Of a DNA stretch of 64,000 nucleotides, positions 10,540-24,676 are shown piece by piece. A program made the translations under genes and the position numbers. Numbering within the stretch: position 1 is the first letter of the stretch; each line of letters opens with the position of its first letter. Origin of the DNA: Spongilla lacustris (taxonomy: Eukaryota; Porifera; Demospongiae; Spongillida; Spongillidae); contig OX442417.1 in NCBI GenBank assembly GCA_949361645.1, positions 2,245,418 to 2,309,417 on the forward strand, given 5' to 3'. Below the pieces are notes generated by a model, which was not told where the DNA came from, searched no databases, and was given only the letters and a program-made list of their open reading frames with translations.

Positions 10540-12589
10540 ATGCACACATATGTAGCAGGTGTGAAGCTTGATTAATGTACTTCACTAATTGACTCTGTCA
10601 GTGGTGCACTACCATTATTATGCAGTCTTGAGTAAGCATGTGGTACTTCATATTACTACGATTATGAAAGCGCCAATCTTGTTAATTTACTAGAGGAAAT
10701 CATCTACACCCACACATTAGTAAAATATGGGGTGCCATTGGGACAACCAGCTGCTAAGGCTTTATGTCGCAGTATTTTGATGCACTTAATGAAGCTGAAA
10801 GCCACCATATATAACTATATTTTCAATGCCTTACTAAATAAAAGCATATCCAATCCAAAACTACCCTACAACAATTGGTTACACACATAACTACCAAGGG
10901 TACAACTTTAAATCGCACCATAATTAGGGCTTGTATTGTATAACTTTATACCTATGATATGTGTATAACTCTCAACACATCTCCTTTTATTTCACCACAA
11001 AAATTCTCTATCCTGACAGAACAGCAACTGACAGGCTTTGTTTCTAAAACAATTTCCCGACATGAGCCTGTAACGCAGTGTGTCATCACACCATTCATTT
11101 AGAAAGGCCTGTGTCATAGGAGGGTATACGGTCCTGGGTAATTTTCGGTTCAGGGGTCGGTCCCCCCGGACCCAAATCCCTAGGAAATATGGTCCCCAAG
11201 ACCGAGTTCCCTGGTCATACAAAACCATCAATTCCCTAGGGAATACAGTCCTCCCCCTGGACCGTATTCCCTGCATGGTATATACATCATAAAATACATG
11301 TATATACCGTGCATGCATGCACATAAGGACTGGCACCTTTGGTTTGAAAAGCTGATAACAAGTCACCAACATTTAAACTTTTTTTCTATCTTATTCTAAA
11401 CTGTTACATATGCGTACGCTGGATGAAATACGCCAAGTTTATTATTAGTGTGGTTGGCGTACTTCATAGGTATGAACAAGGGGAAGAAAAGTGACAATGG
11501 TGTCTGTGCATTCTGTGTCAGCCGAAGGATTGATACATTCCATAGAGTTTACGCCCATGCAGTTTGGTAAGCGTGATATGCCCAATGTAACCAATGCATT
11601 GCTTGTGCTTAAAAAAGCTGATCAATTTGTTTTTGACTGTAACCGTGATGCAGGCCCAAGTTTGCTTGCATAGGTGGAGCTTCGCTCCTTTAGGGGGGGG
11701 GGGTGGGGGGGGGAGGAGTATGGGGGCTTCTCTCTCCAGTCGTCTTGCGCACACCTTCGCTTTTTTGTTAGTGTTGCCAGTGAAATGAATCCAAGAAAAT
11801 AGTCCCTGTTCCGGTAGATTGTTTTAATCAATATCAAACCTCAATTCTAGAATTGAGTCCGCCTGCTCCCCCCCCCCCCCCCCCCCCCCCCGACTGTAGA
11901 CATTGCCTCGGACCATATACCCTATTACACCGGTTCCAATCCCTGTATGGTATAACTGGTACATGTATATCTATGCTCCACACAATTTCCTTAACCATAA
12001 ATACCGGTACTTTAAAATATGTATAAGCCCAGTGGCCTCGCTTGCATTGAAACAGACGCTAACTAACATGAACCTAAAGACAGCGGCTTCGCTACAATCC
12101 AGATTTAACTGGCTCGAAACATGTGTAGGCAACGTGATAGATTTATGCTACATATGACTCTTACATGGCGCGGATGCCCCCATGGGCTTTACTAAATTAG
12201 GGACTGGGTTACAATAATGGCAATCTGAATCGATATGAGCAAGAAGATGCAGCCAACTAGATGTACTTCCGGTTGTCACCGCGCAATACAATACATGTAC
12301 AGTTTACCGGTAGTTGATAACATCCCCTGCCCCCCAAGCAAAGAAAAACAGTTCACAGTTTACTAATTAATGGTGCAGCTCTCACCTCACCATGAATGAT
12401 CACAGGTAGCAATTGATGTTTTGTGTTATTGTTTTAAATGTTGCCCACCAGTCACAAGTACCGTAGTACTGAGTACTGTTACTACCAGTAGTTCTAAACT
12501 GCCAATGAATTGCCGACTGCGCGATATCTATCAATGTGCCTCGCAATATAAAAATTCTTGGCTGTTGTATATTTCAAGGCGGATTGATA
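10540..12589. other. No gene seen; G/C homopolymer tracts
   Basis: No domain-bearing frame on either strand. A block at about 11120-11285 repeats GGTCC/GGACC and TTCCCTAGG words on both strands and looks like decayed element DNA. G-rich and C-rich runs lie at about 11692-11715 and 11870-11890. Confidence 0.45.
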
Positions 12590-12595
12590 CTAGTA

Positions 12596-12832
12596 CAGAG
12601 TTGCCAACTTTTAGAGCGAGTAAAGCGTGAGATTATGAATAATTAATGACAAATTTTTTCGATCCTACCCCAAACATGCGAGCCGGGGGGGGGGGGTCCC
12701 CCTTGTGGCCAAATATACGGGCGGGGGGGGGGGGGGAGGCCTAATGATGCGTATATGAGTGCAGCCTGCGTCAAAAAATACAAGCGTGAGAGCGTGAGAA
12801 AAACGTCAAATGCGTGAGGGTTGGCAGGTCTG
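12596..12832. mobile_element. Small TIR element (237 bp) with 6-bp flanking repeat CTAGTA
   Basis: Left end CAGAGTTGCCAAC and right end GTTGGCAGGTCTG are imperfect inverted repeats, and GCGTGAG words recur inside. CTAGTA flanks both sides (12590-12595 and 12833-12838). Ends of the form CAG-GTTGCCAAC recall hAT-type non-autonomous elements, whose duplications are normally 8 bp. The class is therefore uncertain. Confidence 0.55.
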
Positions 12833-13060
12833 CTAGTACCATGTCGGTGCAAACCTCTCAACTCAGCACCTTTCATATGCACGTAACACTGCCGCCGTCA
12901 CCAACCGTCCACATAAACTAACACTGCTCAGCGGCAACAACTCTTGCATGCTCGTGCCGCAGCGTATGTAGAGAAAATGGTATACTACACAATACCCGCC
13001 GCACGAGCTGAAACTTATAATGAGCGGTATGCACTCTTAAGCTTGCTCGTAAGGCATACG

Positions 13061-14259
13061 TAGTTGGGCGTAGCCCGACCTTCGCGTATTGGCGGAAGGT
13101 CGGGTACCAAACCCGCACAGTTTTTGTACAGGCGTATTACATCATAGATATAACACATAGGGATTGGAAACGGCCTATCTAAATGTATGGCGTGACGTCA
13201 CATCCGCGTTACAGGCTCGTTTCGCGAAATTATTCTAGAGACCAAACCTGCCAGTACTGTCTGCGCCACAGTAGCTTTCTCTTGGGCAGATAAATGTTGT
13301 TGCGAGGTAAAAGGAGGATATGTGTTCAGAGAGATATTTATTGATACAAAAGAAAAGCGATACGAGCAAGATTTATCACTATATTGGCCCAATTATTGCG
13401 CGACCCAACTAGTTGTACCCTTGGTAGTCGTGTGTCTGTACATATATGAAAGCACGAGCCCTCGTTGCGTTCTAATTTTATCCCTGCATGCCCTCATCCA
13501 AGCTGATCTGGAACTCTTTGTACCTAACACAAGATACTGATGGGTACTCGTACCCGTTACATATCTGTTGACTGTTGTACCTGTTTTGAACGTAGTTTAC
13601 ACACTTGCTCCAAACCTGAATTGTCCTAAATACGATGAAGTGATTAAACTGTGCCTTTGTGTTTGTTCCACAGACTTATGATATACCCTTATGGAGATAT
13701 ATAGCTTTTTGTACGCATGCTTCGAATGAATTTGTGACAAAAGTAACAAATAACCCTGCTTCCCAGTCCCTTCGCATGCCTTCAAAAACTCGGATAGAAC
13801 AGATTGGTACACTGTATTTGTCCATAACGCTACGTATAGGGCTTAAAACACAAACTTTAAGTCTTGGTCTGGAATCTCAGTCAACAACGCCATGCTCAAT
13901 TGTATTCATTTACTGCTCAATTTTATTCATTTACTGCTATTCGGCCGTTACGGGGTTACATCCGAAACGAGCCTATTACCATTGAGAGCCTGGTGTTGCC
14001 AATCCCTATGTGTTATATCTATGATTACATGTAGTCAATACGTCAATGAATAGTGGCGTGTTATGCAATCGGTATCAATGAATAATTGTGTAAAGGCTGT
14101 CTAAATCAGATTGGCTTTACTACCAGCTGCCGCAGAATGTATTTATTGGGCTCCTGCATTCTGATTGGACTGCAATCCCCGTTGCAGCTTGTACAAAAAC
14201 TGTGCGGGTTTGGTACCCGACCTTCCGCCAATACGCGAAGGTCGGGCTACGCCCAACTA
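13061..14259. mobile_element. Non-autonomous TIR transposon with 9-bp target duplication
   Basis: The left end TAGTTGGGCGTAGCCCGACC (13061-13080) recurs inverted at 14240-14259. The TIRs run about 75-80 bp on each side (to about 13137 and from about 14185) and themselves contain a GGTCGGG hairpin. AGGCATACG flanks both sides (13052-13060 and 14260-14268), a perfect 9-bp duplication. A second inverted pair lies inside (about 13144-13168 against 14004-14028, CATAGATATAACACATAGGG). No transposase frame was found. A 9-bp duplication is the usual signature of Mutator-like elements, so a MULE-derived MITE is the likeliest class; that last step is inference. Confidence 0.85.
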
Positions 14260-14269
14260 AGGCATACGT

Positions 14270-14913
14270 ACTATACTGCGCCTGTATATAAATCAATCCA
14301 AATATTGTGCTTCCTAGTTATCAACATTTAATACACTGTAAAAAGTACATGTATGTTAATTTTAATGCAAAATGAACGCAAAAGTAAAAAAGTGGCTAAG
14401 GCTTTGCCCCCAGGCCCCACCGGGAGCTTACACTCCCCCAGACTTACAGGATGCGTCCCGCCCCCTTCTGGACCCACCCCCACTTGTGAATATAGTTATT
14501 ACACCCCCCTCCCAGAAATCCTGGATCCGCCCATGTAGCTGTACTTATTAAAATTAGTTATGAAACAACAGCTTCAACCCTTCTAAAGCAAATTAACTCG
14601 TTATTGAACTTAGTAACTTGAAATCGTTCCGCTGCATATTCATAATGAACATACAACACAACATGTACATACATGGAACACAACTGTAAGCCCAATACTG
14701 AACATAACTGTATGCCATTTGTACACACATGTAAATTTGAGCCCCATGTGTCCATATATGGAACATAACTGCAAGCTCCATGTGTACATACATGGAACTA
14801 AACTCTAAGCCCCATAATGAACATACATGAACTGTATGCCTTATGTGTACATGTACTGAACATAACTGAATGTACACACTGTATTTGGAACATTACATAC
14901 ATAAGGTATGTAC
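14270..14913. other. Intron-like DNA with decayed relatives of the 29-bp minisatellite
   Basis: At about 14655-14890 there are loose, diverged words such as ATACATGGAACACAACTGTA and TGAACATAACTGTATGCC. These resemble the 29-bp unit expanded at 8636-10101 and 50884-51283 but are not tandemly homogenised. No gene seen in 14270-14650. Confidence 0.5.
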
Positions 14914-17503
<2,590 letters not shown>

Positions 17504-17659
17504 TCTGCACCACTAGGGGTGATGGACGAAGCCACACCCATAAGTATCAGCACATGGTCAAGGTGCACAGCCCAAAATTCAAGATTACAGAAATCATTTT
17601 CTAAATATGAATGCTATATGCTAACTACTGTTCTCTACATGTTGTACATGTGCTGTAAC

Positions 17660-18442
17660 TTATGAGGGTACAAGCCATGGCTTGACAGCACGTATGGCTT
17701 CCACTTGTACCCTAAAGTAGAGGCTGTCATCCTTCAAGTACTGACATTGCTTCTCTTCCTGGAGGTCCAGCTTTGTGTGGGCTATGAACTGAGGATGTCC
17801 CCATCCTGTTCCCTTCTCACCACTGAGCACTCTGCTTACAAGTGCACCATCATCTTCAGGAGAATTAATTATTTCTGTATGATGGCCTTCATCTTTTAGT
17901 TGGTTGAGAAGGGTGACTGTACACTTGTATTTAATTGGCCAGGTGAGGGCATTATCATTCTCTCCCTTCATCAGGTGCAGGAATCCTGACACATGTGTAC
18001 CTTCACCATCACCACTTCCATTTGCATATACTCTTAGGCACATCTTATAGCCACAGGTATGAGTGTAAAATCCTGGACTGCACCACTGATAATTATTCAC
18101 TTTAAATAGACTGAATAGTGACATTTTGAACACTGGGGGGTTGCAATGCATTTCCAGATTTGTGATTTTTTCATTACATCTCTTCAGTTGTACCATTGCT
18201 AGATCAAGATGGTGACCACAGGAGGTGGCTTTGTGATCTGCCATTGCATGTCTTGGTGATGTGTAGGTACATCCTACATCCTTATATGGACAACTGATAG
18301 TCTTATTTGGGCATTCTTCAAGATGATTTTCTAACAATTCCAGCTTATCACTCCAGTGGCAGCCTGTAGAGGGACACTTCACTTCCACTTCCGTCATCCA
18401 TGCTGCAATGTTCCTATCAGAAAATGCAACGGTGTTTCGCAT
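17660..18442 (-). CDS. RING-less TRAF zinc finger / MATH protein
   Basis: 260 codons on the minus strand. Two TRAF-type zinc-finger units lie at residues about 22-80 (KCPSTGCHWSDKLELLENHL, SCPYKDVGCTYTSPRHAMAD). A short coiled-coil-like stretch follows at about 85-100. One MATH domain covers about 103-255 (FYTHTCGYKMCLRV, LTWPIKYKCTVTLLNQL, KDDSLYFRVQV), ending AVKPWLVPS. The first residues (VAFSDRNIA) correspond to the linker after the RING in relatives (DAFPDRNIA), and no RING exists upstream, so the gene is a 5'-truncated duplicate missing the RING and the first zinc fingers. The frame itself is intact. It sits just upstream of fibrocystin copy 2, as the gene at 54663-55861 sits upstream of copy 3. 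It could act as a MATH-only adaptor or be a remnant. Confidence 0.75.
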   Translation of the reverse strand: MRNTVAFSDRNIAAWMTEVEVKCPSTGCHWSDKLELLENHLEECPNKTISCPYKDVGCTYTSPRHAMADHKATSCGHHLDLAMVQLKRCNEKITNLEMHCNPPVFKMSLFSLFKVNNYQWCSPGFYTHTCGYKMCLRVYANGSGDGEGTHVSGFLHLMKGENDNALTWPIKYKCTVTLLNQLKDEGHHTEIINSPEDDGALVSRVLSGEKGTGWGHPQFIAHTKLDLQEEKQCQYLKDDSLYFRVQVEAIRAVKPWLVPS

Positions 18443-19199
18443 GATGACTGGACCTGTATTTACTTCTATACATTACCATGAAGTGATGATTACCGTAGAA
18501 TACCAGATTTAACGACCCCCCCTCCGCCCCCTTATGTGAGACCCTTAAAAAAATGGCATGTTTTTGAATCGAGCATATCTCCAAAACCCATCATGCCACT
18601 TCCATTTTCAAACGCACATAGCAGTACCACTTCTTTCTTTAAAGAACTAACCATTTGGGATTAATTGCAATGACATGCTTCACTATAGGCACGGTCCCAC
18701 AGCTTACGTGGTTTGGGACAGTCATGTATTTCCAACCACTCGTCTCTAAACGCAGAGAATTGGTGTATACATGTGTACTTAGTAACAAAATAAATATGGT
18801 GTCTCTATTACTTTAACCTGTTGGTTTGAGGAGGTAAACACCAATGAATGTGACCATACACTTCGCTCCACCATTTGTTTTTTCAGTTCACTACGAATTT
18901 AAGTTTTAGAGCCGAGTATGGTACAATCATTATCTGCGGATCCAGAAAGAAAAGTGAGTGTCTGCTTGTGACAGTTAACCTGCAGATGTTAAATATATCT
19001 GAGCTGTGAGCAAGGCAGTGCATAAAGCTTGGCACGCGAGTTTCAATCTACATGCAGAACAGCTGCTAAGGTATCAGAATTAAACTTTGTGTTGCTAGGC
19101 AATAATAACAATGGCTGGATTTACATGTAGCCATATAAACCCATGTAATTGTATGTATGGGCTGTGCAATTAGACACTGATTTTTAAAAAATGAATGAA
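18443..19199. other. No gene seen
   Basis: Non-coding. A TACCGTAGAATACCAGATTT word followed by a C-rich tract (about 18491-18532) resembles the end of the inverted-repeat element at 61482-61755 and may be a stray end of a related element. Confidence 0.35.
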
Positions 19200-19470
19200 A
19201 CAAGATATAAAAACATTCTCTCTGAGAAAGTTCGTGGTATATAGGGTTTGAAGGCAATAGTGGTGTAAAAAGGAAGGGAATAAGGGATTCGAGATGCAAT
19301 AATTATTCCTACATGTATATTTAGCAACATATGTAAATGCAATGCCATTGTACAAAGTGCTAAATATAGCAGTATCTACAATCCCTTGTTCCCTTCCTTT
19401 TTAAACCACCATTACCTTCAGACCACTAACTTTCTCAGACAGAATGTTTTTATATGTTGTTTATTACTGA
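19200..19470. mobile_element. Hairpin element with about 85-bp imperfect inverted arms
   Basis: Arm 1 (about 19200-19290: ATATAAAAACATTCTCTCTG, AAAAAGGAAGGGAATAAGGG) pairs with arm 2 (about 19383-19467: CCCTTGTTCCCTTCCTTTTT, AGAATGTTTTTATATGTTGT). It has no coding capacity and no clear flanking duplication. It is probably a MITE-like foldback. Confidence 0.65.
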
Positions 19471-19577
19471 AGTCCGCTTCTTTCCAAATTGCACATGTAT
19501 GGCCCTCCGGAAACCCCAATACACCATGACTATTTAATGAGCCGTTCTGAAGCCCCCCCCCCCCCCCCCCCCCCCCT

Positions 19578-19643
19578 TAGTCTCGTATTCAGACCCAAAT
19601 GTATGACATCACGTGCGTACATTTGGGTCTGGGTACGAAACTA
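19578..19643. mobile_element. 66-bp hairpin MITE with TAGTCTCG...CGAAACTA ends
   Basis: TAGTCTCGTATTCAGACCCA pairs with TGGGTCTGGGTACGAAACTA across a short loop containing GACATCACGTG. Same end type as 59051-59161. It lies inside C-rich flanks, which hide any target duplication. Confidence 0.6.
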
Positions 19644-19659
19644 CCCCTCCCCCCCCCCC

Positions 19660-21950
19660 CCTCCCTGAATCCGCCTAAATAGTGTGTATTTCGCTTACCA
19701 ATGGTTTAGTAAGGTTGTGCCGGTGTGGTGTGACAAGCGAAACCTTAAAGGAGTACATGTACCTGATGAGGGAATAAAAATTCTTCCCTCACTGCCACAT
19801 TGTGTTAGACAGTACTAGTATGGCAGCGAAACTCCGCCCTTTTTACTCCCTCCTCGCTTGTCACTCATTACGTTTAGGACCTTTTTTAATTGGACCAAAA
19901 TGCTATAACGACATCTGGGCGAGCTTCTTCTCTGACAAACAAATAATCCAGTGACTCAATGATTCAATTCATAGCTTTTCAATTCGTATCCGATGTGACC
20001 GGCATAATTACGCCAGATAAGGGTTAGAGTTAGGGCTCCGCATCTATTTAATTCACCTAGGCAATAGTTACATGTACTTGTAGCGTTACATACGACGCCG
20101 CTCACCTCGTCATATCGGTGTATAGATTGATCACGTGAACTCGTGGTTGATACAGTGGTCCTGGGGGGGGGACCCCAAAAATTTTCGTTGAGTGAAAACT
20201 TTAAATTGTTAACCGTATCCCGTATAATTAGAATTAACTGATAGCGGTCGATCGTGAGTACATATTTTGTTTAATCGCATACGACGACATAGTACTATGT
20301 CACTCTTGACGTTCTTTAAGAAGCAAGGTAGCGCATCGTCAAACGATCCATCGCACGACTTGCCATGCACTAGCAGTAGCTGCAGTACATGTGTAACAGC
20401 AGCAGCAATAACATGTGCAGTCAGTGTGGAAGTCCATAGATTAATAACCTTACGGAACTCTCTATGTACACATGTAGTAGCGGTTCCTCATTTAGATGTG
20501 ATCCTGCGATTATAAGCAGCGCGGTGAATACTGAAATGAGCCAAGAATGTGGCATGTCCAGCAATTGCGGACTTGAATAATTGAATAACCGCGTCACGCG
20601 TTAAAAATTAATTGAACGGGAAGTGAATGGAGAAATGTCTACTAACAAGCACGGTTCTTGTACAGAAGCTAAATCTTAAGTTTACACGGCAGATTATGGT
20701 AGTCATAATGATAGGCTATCCTTTGTATATTCTGGTCTCCGTGGAAATGTGTTCACTACAAATTCGAAACGCAGTTTTGTGTTTATTCCATACTTTGTAC
20801 ACGAAACATGCCAATATTTAGTTTCTTCTATTTGTTTCCAATCACTCAGACACAAAATTCAAGTTTACACGTTTGAATATGAATGTCGAACTACCGAGGC
20901 AATTTTTAGAGCAAGTGATATATTTTAGAGACCTACACACAGAATTCGAAAGGCACTTTTATGAACCCCACTTCAAAATCTGGGACAATGTTAATGAATT
21001 ATTCATAACTATTGTCATGTTATTATATTATAGCTGTGCCTGGACGTACATGCACCAAGCAAGCACCGTCAGAAGTAAACGTAGGGCGTACGAGGCGCGC
21101 GTGCGAACATGCACACTCTAGACTAGCTGCGATCAGACCAACGTGCTTCTGTAAAGCGATTACCGGTAGGTACACGCGTACAAATGATGCAGTTCTCGAC
21201 TAGCGCTAGGCCTACTTCATAATACTATCGACTCGTCGAGCGACTAGCTAGGACAACTCTAGCTTGCTATAGCTAGCGCTAGGTTTGTGTCGAGTCAGTA
21301 CCAGTACGTGACGTGCGCAGTAATAAAAAGCAGATCGCGATTCGCATCGACATAGCCGGGTGAGTACGTTTTAATAACGTTCACAGATACATTTGTGATT
21401 GTGGTAGAAGGACTCTACAAATATGTGGTCGAGGGATGTAGGTACTACCGGTAGTATACCAGTCGACATAGCCAAGATGCGTGGTATTTTAAAGGCTAAA
21501 CAGGGCATACTATTGCGTATCAACCACTCCTTTTCTAATATCACCAACATAGAGGTGTCGGTGTCTAAAGGTGATGAGCGCCGTTCGTAAGGAAGACAGT
21601 CGAGCTAGCCAGTGGGTGTGGCTTTAGTAACCGTTTCGCGCGCGTAGAAGTCACTTTACAATTACCGCATACCGCTCGAGTTCCAGCAAGCTAGCTCCGG
21701 TCCTAGCCTAACCGGCCTTGTAACTGGCCTAACTAATGACCAAAACCAAATACCAGAGTGTATAATATAGTTGCACTTGTTTTAATTACATGTAAGCCCT
21801 CGTCACGATCAGGTGATGAAGCTGAATGTTAGAATACAACCTCCTCACACCTGACCCCTCCCTACACCACACCCCTCCCTACCATCACACCCCTACCTAC
21901 TATCACACACCTATTAATGTGTTCTCCAATAAGTAACCGTCGTTCCCCAA
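19660..21950. other. No convincing gene; one possible short frame at 20297-20515
   Basis: A 73-codon frame at 20297-20515 (plus) begins MSLLTFFKKQGSASSNDPS. It resembles the opening of some hAT/zinc-finger transposase proteins, but nothing downstream supports a transposase, so it is not called a gene. C-rich tracts and tracts rich in CTAGCTAG words are present. No repeat structure explains the rest. Confidence 0.35.
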
Positions 21951-21952
21951 CA

Positions 21953-22773
21953 TATGGGACAGTTTCCACGAAAATGTCACCCTTTTATAACATTATAGTG
22001 TTATAAAAATGCTTCTTGTTTGAATCGATATATCTTCTGAACGCTAATCGCTATCGACTTCCTATTTTCAATACTTCATACTACACCATTTCTATATGAA
22101 TAATTACTTTTTGGAGTCTTACACTTGCTCCACACCAATATTGCAACGTTCAATACCCGACCAGGTTCAAACCCCCTATAACTTTAGGTAGGAGTAATCA
22201 AATCGCTTCAAATTCGGTTTGTAGGTACAGAGGTCCTATACCTATCGATTTGTTCTGTTCGTTAATTTTTATGCCATCCGTTACGGAGATACAGTTGAAC
22301 AAACTACGTGCACTTTTTCCCGCTTGATACGCGCCAATGTTATAATCCCCGCCTCCCATACATTGAGCGGGACGCGATTTGCCAAAATCATTGGCGCGAA
22401 TCGAGCGGGAAAAGTGGACGTGTTTTGTTCAAATGTATCTCCGTAATGGATGGCATAAAAATTAACGAACAGTACAAATCGATAGGTATAAGACCTCTGT
22501 ACCTACAAACCGAATTTGAAGCGATTTGATATCTCCTACCTAAAGTTATGGCAGGTTTGAACTCGGTCGGGTATCGAACGTTGCAATACTAGCGTAGAGC
22601 AAGTGTAAGACTTCAAAATGCAATTTGTCATAGAGAAATAGTGTAGTATGAACTGTTGAAAATAAAAGTTGATAGCGTGTAGCGTTCGGAAGATATAGCC
22701 ATTCAAACAAGAAGCATTTTTATAAACTTATAATGTTATAAAAGGGTGACATTTTCGCGGAAACTGTCCCATA
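21953..22773. mobile_element. Foldback element, about 820 bp, two arms of about 385 bp
   Basis: TATGGGACAGTTTCC at 21953 faces GGAAACTGTCCCATA at 22759-22773. The arms stay alignable all the way to a short centre at about 22335-22395 (GCGCCAATG / CATTGGCGC). Shared words include TTCAAATTCGGTTTGTAGGT, TACCTATCGATTTGT and GTTAATTTTTATGCCATCC. There is no protein-coding capacity. A TA on each side would fit a mariner-type target, but the AT-rich right flank makes this weak. The transcript would fold into a long hairpin. Confidence 0.85.
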
Positions 22774-23189
22774 TATATATACATGTATACTGACGATATG
22801 TACCTATTGTAACTGTATTAAAAAAAAAATTATTATATCATAGGATCAGTTACTATTAAACAGTTTTTTTTATTACTTCTATAAGTATTGTATGACTGAT
22901 ATCAGTTTTAATTTGCTGGTGTGTCATTAATCACACCAGGATAGAATAGATATTAAAAATTGTATATGTTGTAAGGATTCGTTCTATTGCAACACCACAA
23001 GGTACAATCCTCTCAGTTGCTACAATGTCAAAGCATTCATTACATTATTTCTCACATGTATTTCCGGCATATTAGTTTACAAATCCATTTGCAAACATAA
23101 AAAAGTTTAATATGAGTTAAATGTATTAAATGTGCAATGCATCAAGCATTATTGTTGTGTTATTAATATTTGAATGCATAATACAATAC
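22774..23189. other. No gene seen
   Basis: AT-rich, no recognisable repeat or coding domain. Confidence 0.4.
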
Positions 23190-23244
23190 TCAATGTACAC
23201 ATGATATGGGTACAATCTTAAACATACACATGTAGCCTATAGTT

Positions 23245-23345
23245 AAATCAAAATAGAGAATGGCTGTGGCATTGGCCCTCACTAGATGGAGGTTGAGCCT
23301 GCCATAGATGTCTGCAAGTACAGCCAAAAGGGTCTGCATGTAAGA
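23245..23345 (-). pseudogene. Scrap of family A retrotransposon C-terminus
   Basis: The minus strand reads LAVLADIYGRLNLHLVRANA then TAIL, the terminal block of family A (compare 6010-6090). Nothing else of the element is visible beside it. Confidence 0.7.
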
Positions 23346-23529
23346 GTGGCAAGCTGTGATGCCAGATGAGAGATCACTGTTCTGACTAACAGCAGTACTA
23401 GTAGTGTGTATACACACATCCATGGAATTGAGCTTGGTCAGGTATAAGGATGGAGGGGCTGAAAGGTGGTGGGGGTGGAGCACACACATTTTTTGCTTAT
23501 TATATAAAAGTGGTAGGATAATATGCATT

Positions 23530-24234
23530 AGCTTCTGTGCGTTTTACTGTCCGAGCGTCCATTTTGTCAGAAAAATGTAAAAGGTTTTGAGTTTTAAAGT
23601 CTCATTCCAGATCAGAATAGGAACCATTTCTGATGAATGTGCTTATATAAACCAGATATCTTCCATTTATGGCTTGTTGACATGTCTGGACATAGGATAG
23701 CAGCTGCTTGCATTGTAAGGGCTGACCTTGAAAGCATGAATATGATTAGGTGTGTGTGTGTGGAATGTACATGTAGATGTGTGAGTCAGTTTCTGCATTC
23801 AATCTGTGGATACCTCTCTCCAAGAGGATCACAACAAATACCTAAAGTTCTGGCCTGAAAAGGGGCTTTGTCCCAACATAGGCAAGCTAACAGCGTTCTT
23901 CATACACCCTGGCTGGCTTAATGTACAGCATGTTGCTGGTGCCATGCATGTCAATAGCCCAGTACACATGTGTGCAATAAAACATTTTATAAGCCTTGAA
24001 ATTGATTCATTTTAAAAGCACCTTTACAAGAATGCAGAAAATATTCAAATCAGTTTTAGTTTGTGTGATCCTTCATCCCTGTAGACATGTTCAGCTCCAA
24101 CCTGTCGTGACGGATGACCAAAGCACTTCTAGTAATGTTGCACACAATCACATACACAAGCACACATCACACATATGAATACATGATACAATAAGTGCAC
24201 ATTACATGCCGCCACAAGCACCATAGTAATACGT
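23530..24234. other. No gene seen
   Basis: Short frames only, no domain recognised on either strand. Confidence 0.35.
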
Positions 24235-24612
24235 AAGGGGAGGAGTAGGAGTAGCAGTAGGTAAGGGGAGGAGCAGGGGTAGTGGTAGGCATGGGGAGGA
24301 GTAGGGGTAGTGGTAGGCAAGGGGAGGAGTAGGGGTAGTGGTAGGTAAGGGGAGGAGCAGGGGTAGTGGTAGGCAAGGGGAGGAGTAGGGGTAGTGGTAG
24401 GCAAGGGGAGGAGTAGGGGTAGTGGTAGGTAAGGGGAGGAGCAGGGGTAGTGGTAGGCAAGGGGAGGAGCAGGGGTAGTGGTAGGCAAGGGGAGGAGTAG
24501 GGGTAGTGGTAGGCAAGGGGAGGAGTAGGGGTAGTGGTAGGTAAGGGGAGGAGTAGGGGTAGCGGTAGGTAAGGGGAGGAGTAGGTAGTAGTAGGAATAG
24601 GGGTAGGCATAG
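24235..24612. repeat. 28-bp minisatellite (AAGGGGAGGAGTAGGGGTAG...)
   Basis: About 13 units of AAGGGGAGGAGYAGGGGTAG plus TGGTAGGY. Because 28 is not a multiple of 3 and the unit lacks stops on the minus strand, all three minus frames are open and give Pro/Leu/Thr-rich products. These are not genes. Confidence 0.93.
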
Positions 24613-24676
24613 TTTCATTTACAATGTAGCTTGGTGTGTGTGTGTGTGCATGCTGTAGTAAACCCTTGAATAAGTA

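Noticed and set aside
11120..11290. GGTCC/GGACC-rich block as another copy of the GGTCCGTGTAT transposon end
   Set aside because: The words are short and lack the GTGTATANNNCCGCC continuation.
20297..20515. MSLLTFFKKQGSASSNDPS frame as a hAT-type transposase start
   Set aside because: Only a vague resemblance over about 15 residues; no zinc finger, dimerisation or catalytic region follows.
22160..22220. GGTTCAAACC word as a tRNA T-arm
   Set aside because: No acceptor stem or anticodon arm can be folded around it; it is part of the foldback arm.
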